Shown: piece by piece, positions 1-5,380 of the stretch | Layout: the number at the start of each line of letters is the position of its first letter | Position numbering within the stretch: the first letter of the stretch is position 1 | Origin: CAYGZT01 sp964354445 | Lineage (GTDB): Bacteria; Patescibacteriota; Minisyncoccia; UBA6257; JAGOQP01 | Assembly: GCA_964354445.1 (NCBI GenBank) | Contig: CAYGZT010000006.1 | Location: forward strand, 1-27,742 | Direction of reading: 5' to 3' | Length of the DNA: 27,742 nt | Program-made: the position numbers and the translations under genes | The notes under the pieces: generated by a model | Databases searched by the model: none | What the model was told of the DNA's origin: nothing | Seen by the model: only the letters and a program-made list of their open reading frames with translations

Positions 1-295
1 TTTTGGGCGCTTGGATACCCGCGGTGATGGAAAGATTCTCAACGACGTGAAACAGCTCTCGCGCGTTCTCGTGCGTTGCCGGATGCGCCCCGGCGATCGC
101 CATTGCAATCTTGTCCGAATTCCAGTATGCGATGACATTCATCAGAACGCTGAACAGCACCGCAGCATAGAGAATCAACGTGTCATTATAAATGTACGAA
201 AACGCCCATCCGATACCGATGATGACAATCAAAAACAGAGTGAAAATCACCCACGTTTTCCTGATATTGGAATCGCGAGTCGAATAGAGAGTCAT
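1..295 (-). CDS. htpX: HtpX-like M48 zinc metalloprotease, N-terminal part (cut by the window edge)
   Basis: I read this on the minus strand from an ATG at 295; the frame stays open to the window edge, giving the first 98 residues. It begins MTLYSTRDSNIRKTWV, then a hydrophobic segment (about residues 16-33) and a second one (about 39-55). A conserved-looking stretch follows, with AYWNSDKIAMA and ENARELFHVVENLSITAGI. This matches the N-terminal two-helix region of HtpX, a membrane protease that degrades misfolded inner-membrane proteins. The HExxH zinc motif would lie beyond the edge, so catalysis cannot be checked. It is the last gene of a lemA - DUF5652 - htpX run, and lemA-htpX pairing is common in bacteria. 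No strong ribosome site is visible before the ATG. The gap 296-393 holds no recognisable gene. Confidence 0.85.
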   Translation of the reverse strand, partial: MTLYSTRDSNIRKTWVIFTLFLIVIIGIGWAFSYIYNDTLILYAAVLFSVLMNVIAYWNSDKIAMAIAGAHPATHENARELFHVVENLSITAGIQAPK

Positions 296-393
296 GAAAT
301 AACTTACGACTGATAACTGACGACAAACGACAGTCAGTCAATAGCCCCGATGTTTTAATTTAATCGAGGTTTTGACAAGAGCATTGATGCCGA

Positions 394-675
394 CTACTGC
401 TGGCCGCTTTCCTCCTTTGGTTTCTTTTTGAACAGCGAATCCCAGGCGCGGTGCACAAACCCCAGCCCCCCGTTATCCAGCTTGTTGAAGTAGAAGTAGT
501 AGAGGATTTCAAGAAGCCCTGCGGTGTTGACCAGCAGCAGAATTACAAACCATGCAGTGTGATGTTTGCGCGCGGCGCGCCACAGCGACAGCCCTTTCCA
601 GACCAGCGTCCAAGCGACTAAAACCATCAAGAACTGGCCGCTAGTTCCCATAAATTGCGAGAGATCTGCTATCAT
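394..675 (-). CDS. Small two-helix membrane protein, DUF5652-like
   Basis: The product has 93 residues and two predicted membrane helices, about residues 13-31 and 41-62. A short charged tail follows (SLFKKKPKEES). The layout of a Trp-rich first helix, RAARKHHTAWFV, then a helix ending ILYYFYFNKLD resembles the DUF5652 family, which is common in CPR genomes and has no known function. The assignment is from memory of the family and is moderate. The gene lies between lemA and htpX in the same direction, 32 bp after lemA, so it is probably co-transcribed. It may assist the LemA-HtpX membrane quality-control system; that is inference. The ATG at 675 is used; a second ATG lies eight codons later. 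Confidence 0.75.
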   Translation of the reverse strand: MIADLSQFMGTSGQFLMVLVAWTLVWKGLSLWRAARKHHTAWFVILLLVNTAGLLEILYYFYFNKLDNGGLGFVHRAWDSLFKKKPKEESGQQ

Positions 676-707
676 ACTCGTCAGCTATACAATGGTGAAA
701 GCGACCT

Positions 708-1277
708 TTATTTACCTTCAAAACTTACTTTGACCGGTTTTCGCTCCCCTTCATTCTCCGTCTGGAAGAATTCTTCTTCCTTGAAGTGGAAGACATTAGC
801 GACGATGACGCTTGGAAACGTCTGGATGCGGGTGTTCAAGTCCATTACCACGCCGTTGTAAAAGCGCCGCGCCGCTTGAATTTTGTTTTCGGTGTCGGAG
901 AGTTCGCGTTGGAGTTCAAGGAAGTTCTCGTTCGCCTTCAGCTGGGGATAGTTCTCGGAAACCGCAAAGAGGGTCTTGAGCGTCTCCGACAGAGTATTTT
1001 CTGCCGCTCCTTTTTCTTTTCTTGTCTGGGCGCCCAGTGCGCGCGCACGCGCCTCCGTTACCTTCTCAAACACCTCCCGCTCATGCTTCATGTACCCCTT
1101 GACGGTGTTTACCAGGTTTGGAATCAGGTCATAACGGCGTTTAAGCTGTACCTCGATATCCGACCATGCCTCGCGCACACGGTTGCGCAGCCGCACCAGA
1201 CCGTTGTACACAAGAACAGCCCACAGCGCGATGGCAATGATAATAATCCACGCAAGATTCATCGATAGATACTTCAT
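708..1277 (-). CDS. lemA: LemA family protein
   Basis: The product has 189 residues: a short N-terminal stretch, one membrane helix (about residues 9-25, rich in Ile and Ala), then a helical domain outside the membrane. The family signatures are clear: VQLKRRYDLIPNLVNTVKGY near residue 43, ENYPQLKANENFLELQREL in the middle, and ENKIQAARRFYNGVV after it. LemA proteins are membrane-anchored helical-bundle proteins of unclear biochemical role, often encoded with HtpX and thought to work with it. The ATG at 1277 is used; a second in-frame ATG five codons on (MNLAW) is also possible. A good promoter lies 44 bp upstream (1321-1349), so lemA probably heads its own operon rather than relying on groESL read-through. 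Confidence 0.93.
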   Translation of the reverse strand: MKYLSMNLAWIIIIAIALWAVLVYNGLVRLRNRVREAWSDIEVQLKRRYDLIPNLVNTVKGYMKHEREVFEKVTEARARALGAQTRKEKGAAENTLSETLKTLFAVSENYPQLKANENFLELQRELSDTENKIQAARRFYNGVVMDLNTRIQTFPSVIVANVFHFKEEEFFQTENEGERKPVKVSFEGK

Positions 1278-1320
1278 ATAGTTTGTAAACAGTACGTTAC
1301 GATAGCCGACGACGCCTTGC

Positions 1321-1349
1321 AGTATATCATCCTACTTTTTATCAAACAA
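1321..1349 (-). promoter_or_regulatory. Predicted sigma70-type promoter for lemA
   Basis: On the minus strand TTGTTT (1344-1349) is followed after 17 bp by TATACT (1321-1326). The predicted start of transcription lies about 35-40 bases before the lemA ATG. The -35 box overlaps the edge of the hairpin that probably ends groEL transcription. Confidence 0.65.
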
Positions 1350-1371
1350 CCGCCCCTTTTGGAGACGGCTG
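1347..1371 (-). terminator. Probable weak intrinsic terminator after groEL
   Basis: On the minus strand CAGCCG and CGGTTG arms, extended by TCTCC and GGGG with one bulge, flank an AAAA loop. The run after the stem is only partly T-rich (TTGTTTGAT), so termination may be leaky. It lies 12 bp after the groEL stop. Confidence 0.45.
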
Positions 1372-1383
1372 CTGATCCGATTT

Positions 1384-3018
1384 TCAGTAATCTTCGTGCA
1401 TCGGAGGGCCTCCTTTCCCCTTGTCTTCCTTTTCCGGAACTTCGGTAATTGCCACGCCCACGGTCAGATAGTTGCTCGCCACCGATATGGCGTTGACAAA
1501 CGCCACCTTGGTCACCTTCAGCGGGTCGATGATGCCGGCGTCTTTCAGGTTTTCGATCTTGTTGGTCACCGCATTAAAGCCGAGCCACTGACCGCCGCTT
1601 TCTTTTGCTTTCCTCAGCTCCTCGACGAGATGGTCGGGATTCGACCCGCTGTTGGCGATAATCGCCCACAGCGGAGCGCGAAGCGCTCTTTCGAGAATCG
1701 CATGCGCCGCTTTTGCCACGTCGGTATCCGCGTTGTGGCCGTATTTAAGCGCGATGTTAAACAGCGCAACGCCGCCTCCCGGAACGATTCCCTCTTCCAT
1801 CGCCGCGCGTGTTGCCGACACGGCATCCTCAACACGGTGTTTGAGTTCCTTTTGGGCCGATTCGGTGGGAGCGCCGACTTTGACAACCGCAACGCCGCCG
1901 GAAAGTTTCCCGAGCCGCTCCTGCAGTTTTTCTTTGTCAAACTCCGAATCGGTCTTTTGCAACTGTCCTTTCAGTTGAGCGATGCGATGTTCAATGGCGG
2001 ATTTGTCTCCTTTGCCGCCAACGATCTTGGTGTCGTCCTTGTTTGCAACCACGCGGTGCGCCTGTCCAAGGTCAGCCACGTCGACGTTTTCCAGCTTGCG
2101 TCCCGTGTCTTCTGAGATGAACTCGGCGCCGGTCAGCACACAGATATCCTGCAGCATCTCTTTCTTGCGGTCGCCGAATCCCGGCGCTTTGGTCGCCAGA
2201 ACGGAGAAGATACCGCGCAGTTTGTTGATAACCAGCGTCGCCAGCGCTTCTCCGTCAACATCATCGGCGATAATCACCATCTCTTTTTTACCGGCTTTGA
2301 GAATTTTCTCAAGCAGCGGCAGCATTTCATTAACCGACGAAATCTTTTTATCCGTCACCAAGATATAAGGATCTTCAAAATCCGCCTCCATTTTCTCGGC
2401 GTTGGTGACCATATACTGCGAGATGTAGCCGCGGTCAAACTGCATTCCTTCCACAAACTCGTACGAGTTGCCAATGGTATTTGAATCCTCAACGCTTACC
2501 ACTCCTTCTTTGCCCACTTTCTGCATGATTTCGGCGAGCAGCTTGCCGATGGACCCGTCTTTCGAGGAAAGCGACGCTACTTCTTCAATCTTTTTGTTGT
2601 CGTTGATCTCCTCGCGCTGTTTTTCAAGAGTTTTCACGATGATATCGCTTCCTTTCTTCAGTTCCTCAGCAAGTTGGATGACATTGAACCCTTTTTGTTT
2701 GACCAGCCGTTCTCCCTCTTCAATCATCGCATGCGCCAGCACGACCGCCGTCGTGGTGCCATCGCCGACTCTGTCGTTGGTCTTGTCCGCTGCCTGCTTT
2801 AAAAACTCAGCCCCGAGATTCTCATACTTGTCCTCAAGCTCTATTTCTTTTGCCACCGTAACACCGTCAAAGGTAACCTGCGGTGCGCCGAATCCTTTTT
2901 CAATCACCGCCGCGCGTCCGCGCGGACCAAGCGTCATGCGCACTGCCGTCGCCAGCTTGTCGATGCCTTTCTTCATCGCTTCCCGCGCCTTTTCATCAAA
3001 TAGCATCTGCTTTGCCAT
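1384..3018 (-). CDS. groEL: Chaperonin GroEL (Hsp60)
   Basis: This is the 544-residue large chaperonin subunit, which forms the double-ring ATP-driven folding chamber in the cytoplasm and is capped by GroES. All landmark motifs are present: TLGPRGR near residue 29, the nucleotide motif GDGTTTAVVLA near residue 86 with the metal-binding Asp, KAPGFGDRKKEML in the apical domain, and VEDAVSATRAAMEEGIVPGGG with the hydrolytic Asp. The length is ordinary. The odd part is the C-terminus: it ends in a charged tail, KGKGGPPMHEDY, instead of the usual Gly-Gly-Met repeats that project into the cavity. groES lies 24 bp upstream, giving the standard groES-groEL operon. Confidence 0.99.
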   Translation of the reverse strand: MAKQMLFDEKAREAMKKGIDKLATAVRMTLGPRGRAAVIEKGFGAPQVTFDGVTVAKEIELEDKYENLGAEFLKQAADKTNDRVGDGTTTAVVLAHAMIEEGERLVKQKGFNVIQLAEELKKGSDIIVKTLEKQREEINDNKKIEEVASLSSKDGSIGKLLAEIMQKVGKEGVVSVEDSNTIGNSYEFVEGMQFDRGYISQYMVTNAEKMEADFEDPYILVTDKKISSVNEMLPLLEKILKAGKKEMVIIADDVDGEALATLVINKLRGIFSVLATKAPGFGDRKKEMLQDICVLTGAEFISEDTGRKLENVDVADLGQAHRVVANKDDTKIVGGKGDKSAIEHRIAQLKGQLQKTDSEFDKEKLQERLGKLSGGVAVVKVGAPTESAQKELKHRVEDAVSATRAAMEEGIVPGGGVALFNIALKYGHNADTDVAKAAHAILERALRAPLWAIIANSGSNPDHLVEELRKAKESGGQWLGFNAVTNKIENLKDAGIIDPLKVTKVAFVNAISVASNYLTVGVAITEVPEKEDKGKGGPPMHEDY

Positions 3019-3042
3019 ACTTCTTAAGCGTTACTTCTTTAG

Positions 3043-3342
3043 TTATTCAAGAACTGCCAAGATATCGTCTTCATCAACCAAAAAGAGTTCTTCCTTATCA
3101 CTTCCCGACAACTTGTTGTCTTCGGACCAAGGTTCTTTGAAAATTACCTTATCACCCGTCTTAACTTCGGGAGGGATGCGATTTCCGGATTCGTTGTATT
3201 TACCCGGACCAACTGCAATGACAACCCCCCGGCGCTGTTTTTTCTTATCAGCGCTCTCGGGGAGTACAATGCCCGATGTCGTAGTTTTCTCCTCTTTATC
3301 GGGTTTAATAATAACGTGATTGGAAAGCGACCGTATGTTCAT
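3043..3342 (-). CDS. groES: Co-chaperonin GroES (Hsp10)
   Basis: This 99-residue protein forms the heptameric lid of the GroEL chamber. It shows the N-terminal beta strand (SNHVIIKPDKEE), the mobile loop that contacts GroEL (about residues 18-33, TTTSGIVLPESADK), the GVVIAVGPGK strand, GDKVIF, and the C-terminal DILAVLE strand. The length is typical. It is first in the groES-groEL operon. No Shine-Dalgarno sequence is visible before the ATG at 3342, and I see no CIRCE inverted repeat upstream, so HrcA control is not supported. Regulation more likely involves the promoter-terminator arrangement at 3379-3509. Confidence 0.97.
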   Translation of the reverse strand: MNIRSLSNHVIIKPDKEEKTTTSGIVLPESADKKKQRRGVVIAVGPGKYNESGNRIPPEVKTGDKVIFKEPWSEDNKLSGSDKEELFLVDEDDILAVLE

Positions 3343-3378
3343 ACTGGAAAACGTTTTACTGAAAATAAGAACAAAGCA

Positions 3379-3412
3379 AGTATCATTGTATGCACATCAG
3401 GCGTCAAGTCAA
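3379..3412 (-). promoter_or_regulatory. Two overlapping promoters for groES-groEL
   Basis: On the minus strand a tandem TTGACTTGACTTGACG run gives several -35 choices. TTGACT (3407-3412) stands 16 bp from TACAAT (3385-3390), and TTGACG (3402-3407) stands 17 bp from GATACT (3379-3384). Both would start transcription about 30-40 bases before groES. Confidence 0.65.
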
Positions 3413-3415
3413 GTC

Positions 3416-3451
3416 AAAAAAAGAGCTCCCGAAGTGGCTAGCCCCAGGAGC
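3416..3451 (-). terminator. Intrinsic terminator upstream of groES
   Basis: On the minus strand GCTCC (3447-3451) pairs with GGAGC (3425-3429). A second small stem from GGCTAGCC lies inside, and a run of seven T follows (3416-3422). It sits between rmuC and groES, immediately before the groES promoters. It could end rmuC transcripts or the short transcript from the promoter at 3482-3509. Confidence 0.65.
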
Positions 3452-3475
3452 AAAAAGGAAGAAGGAGGAGATGCC
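3416..3475 (-). ncRNA. Predicted short transcript (about 60 nt) upstream of groES
   Basis: A near-perfect promoter (3482-3509) is followed at the distance of one small RNA by an intrinsic terminator (3416-3451), with no open reading frame of note between them. The 5' half is pyrimidine-rich and contains TCTCCTCCTTCTTCC, which resembles the anti-Shine-Dalgarno end of 16S rRNA. It could be an attenuated groESL leader, a small RNA, or only the end of rmuC transcription with a fortuitous promoter. The ends are inferred. Confidence 0.35.
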
Positions 3476-3481
3476 TGCATA

Positions 3482-3509
3482 AGTATAGCCGCTGGGCAAC
3501 TCCTGTCAA
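3482..3509 (-). promoter_or_regulatory. Near-consensus promoter between rmuC and groES
   Basis: On the minus strand TTGACA (3504-3509) is followed after 16 bp by TATACT (3482-3487). The -35 box is perfect and the -10 box has one mismatch. The predicted start is near 3475, just before a terminator hairpin. Confidence 0.65.
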
Positions 3510-3551
3510 GCATCCTCGGGAGACCGCCACGCCTCATAAAGACACGATAAA

Positions 3552-4604
3552 TCAATCCTCCTGGTGAGATGGTTTTTCAATCTGTTTTACGTCAGATTCA
3601 AAGCCGGAGCCGGTAATTTTGAGCACGTCCTTGTCCACCTTGCCGAATTCCTTATATGCGCTGTTGTATGCTCCGACGGTTTTTCCCAGATGGTCGCCCA
3701 GCTTCTGTATGTACGTTTCGTATGAAGAAAGATGACGAGAGAGATTTTCAACCTGATGTCGTATTTCCTTTGCCGACTCTTCTATTTGGAGAGCTTTTAG
3801 CCCCTGTAAAATTGTCTGCAGATACGCAAAAAAGGTTGTGGGTGAAACAATAGTCACTCTTTTTTCGGCTGCGTAATTTACCAGGTCTCTCGTGTTAGAT
3901 TTTATGGCCCCAACCTTATTGATAACCAAATCGTAATAGACCGCCTCCGAAGGAATAAACATGAAAGCAAAGTCCATTGTTCTGTGCTCCGGCTTCACAT
4001 ATTTTGACGTTTCATCAATTCTGTTTTTTAAATCCTGGACAAAGGCATTCTCGTAATATTCTTTCTCTTCTTCCGACTTCGCACTGATTAGCCGATTATA
4101 ATTTTCCAAACTAAACTTGGAATCAATCGGGATAATTTTATCCTTCACGAAAACGACGGCGTCTACAATTGTCCCGTCGGGAAATTCATACTGCATTTTG
4201 AACAAAGTCGGGTTTGGCGCGAAAACGTTCTCTAAAACCGTTTCCAGATAATATTCACCCAACACTCCCCGCTGTTTGGGATTTTTGAGAATATCTTGGA
4301 GATTCTTAAGTTGATCGGCAAAATTAATCACTTGCTTGTTTGTCTCGTCCAACTTGGTGAGCTTCTCGGTGACGTCACGGATGATGGTGATACTCCGCTC
4401 AAACTGAGCTTGTGTGGCTTGGTGGGATTCGCCCAGTTTGGTGTCAAGCGCGCGCGTTATTTCGTTCAACTGATTCTGGAGCATCAGAAGCTGCCCATCC
4501 TCCGGTTTTTTAATGAAAAGCAATCTTTTAACGACAAGATACACGCCGCCGATTATTCCCAGCACTCCGAAGATGGCGATTATGATAATTGTCCCCGTAT
4601 TCAT
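3552..4604 (-). CDS. rmuC: RmuC family DNA recombination protein
   Basis: The product has 350 residues. An N-terminal membrane helix (about residues 4-25) is followed by a long coiled-coil region (about 40-110) and the RmuC nuclease-like domain. Family landmarks are KQRGVLGEYYLETVLENV, FPDGTIVDAVVFV, IIPIDSKFSLENYN, and FMFIPSEAVYYDLV. RmuC is thought to limit inversions at short repeats, and its core resembles PD-(D/E)XK nucleases; the E, D and DSK residues of that fold can be traced here. The cytoplasmic tail ends in charged residues. It is transcribed away from the SDR gene at 4679 and toward groES. A TATAAA box lies 5 bp before the ATG, and a second GTTTATAAA copy lies about 25 bp further upstream; either could serve as a -10. 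Confidence 0.93.
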   Translation of the reverse strand: MNTGTIIIIAIFGVLGIIGGVYLVVKRLLFIKKPEDGQLLMLQNQLNEITRALDTKLGESHQATQAQFERSITIIRDVTEKLTKLDETNKQVINFADQLKNLQDILKNPKQRGVLGEYYLETVLENVFAPNPTLFKMQYEFPDGTIVDAVVFVKDKIIPIDSKFSLENYNRLISAKSEEEKEYYENAFVQDLKNRIDETSKYVKPEHRTMDFAFMFIPSEAVYYDLVINKVGAIKSNTRDLVNYAAEKRVTIVSPTTFFAYLQTILQGLKALQIEESAKEIRHQVENLSRHLSSYETYIQKLGDHLGKTVGAYNSAYKEFGKVDKDVLKITGSGFESDVKQIEKPSHQED

Positions 4605-4665
4605 TGCGTTTTATAAACTTTCCGCTTTCAACTTTATAAACCTTTCCCTTTATTCCTTCCTACTT

Positions 4666-4671
4666 TATACT
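4666..4671 (+). promoter_or_regulatory. -10 box giving a predicted leaderless SDR mRNA
   Basis: TATACT ends exactly 7 bases before the ATG at 4679, so transcription would start at or next to the start codon. The -35 region is weak. No ribosome site could fit. Confidence 0.55.
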
Positions 4672-4678
4672 ATTCTCA

Positions 4679-5380
4679 ATGGAACTGAAAGACAAAGTTG
4701 CGTTCATCACCGGCGGCGGAACGGGCATCGGGCTTGCCGCCGCGCAGGCGTTTCTGGCTGAAGGTGCCAGCGTTGCGGTGTTTTCACGCTCGATTCCCGA
4801 AAGCGCGGAGCTTGATGCGCTGCGCAAAAACAAACAGGCGCTGGTAATGAAAGGCGATATCACCGACGCAGGGGGTGTACGAAAAGCGCTTTCAAAGACC
4901 GTCAATACGTTCGGCGGACTGCATATTCTGGTCAACAACGCGGCCATCGCCCATCGCAAAAGTTTCGAACAGACAACGCCGAAAGATTGGGACGAAATTA
5001 TCGACATCAATATCAAAGGAACGCTGACGGTCACGCATACGGCGTTGCCTTTCATCAAAGCAAGCGGCGGAGGAATAATCATCAACATCGCATCCGGCGC
5101 GGGCATCTACGGCATCGGAGGATTGTCGCTCTATTCGTTGACCAAAGCGGCACTGATCAATTTCACACAGTCGCTTCACGAAGAAGTCGCACCAGACCAT
5201 ATCAGGGTTTTCACTGTAGCGCCCGGTTCGACCGATACGGGAATGTTCCGCGAACTCTTCCCCGATCACCCCGCCGCCCATACACCCGAACATGTCGCCT
5301 CAGTCATCGTCAAAGCCATCGGAGGGATTATCAAACCCGACGACCATCTGATTGTGGATGTGTTTGAGCACGAGAGATAA
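4679..5380 (+). CDS. SDR family NAD(P)-dependent oxidoreductase
   Basis: This 233-residue protein is a classical short-chain dehydrogenase with a Rossmann fold. The cofactor motif TGGGTGIG is at residues 11-18, the structural NNAA motif at 86-89, and the catalytic set N111, S139, Y152 and K156 (YSLTK) is complete. The PGSTDT strand after it is also typical. The substrate cannot be told from sequence; KR/FabG-like and sugar or polyol dehydrogenases share this layout. It is a single-gene unit, divergent from rmuC, and its stop codon directly abuts the uvrA stop on the other strand with no spacer. The ATG at 4679 fits the start of the first beta strand (DKVAFITGG). Confidence 0.93.
   Translation: MELKDKVAFITGGGTGIGLAAAQAFLAEGASVAVFSRSIPESAELDALRKNKQALVMKGDITDAGGVRKALSKTVNTFGGLHILVNNAAIAHRKSFEQTTPKDWDEIIDINIKGTLTVTHTALPFIKASGGGIIINIASGAGIYGIGGLSLYSLTKAALINFTQSLHEEVAPDHIRVFTVAPGSTDTGMFRELFPDHPAAHTPEHVASVIVKAIGGIIKPDDHLIVDVFEHER

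Noticed and set aside
11..313. Open frame of 100 codons on plus at the left edge
   Set aside because: The opposite strand encodes a clear HtpX N-terminus with membrane helices; the plus frame has no recognisable protein features.
301..345. CTGAC/GTCAG-rich tract after the DUF5652 gene, similar in flavour to tracts at 23805-23850 and 25050-25090
   Set aside because: Shared words are short and degenerate; without a genome-wide search I cannot call it a repeat family.
1396..2115. Long plus-strand frames opposite groEL, including one of 239 codons and another of 283 codons at 2468-3319
   Set aside because: They are shadows of the highly conserved groEL/groES coding strand; their proteins are low-complexity and match nothing known.
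3343..3420. CIRCE element (HrcA operator) upstream of groES
   Set aside because: No TTAGCACTC/GAGTGCTAA inverted repeat occurs; only a short AAAACGTTTT palindrome is present at 3348-3357.
3420..3550. Possible tRNA or structured RNA gene in the rmuC-groES gap
   Set aside because: No cloverleaf with T-loop GTTCRANTC and acceptor pairing can be built; the structure fits a terminator instead.
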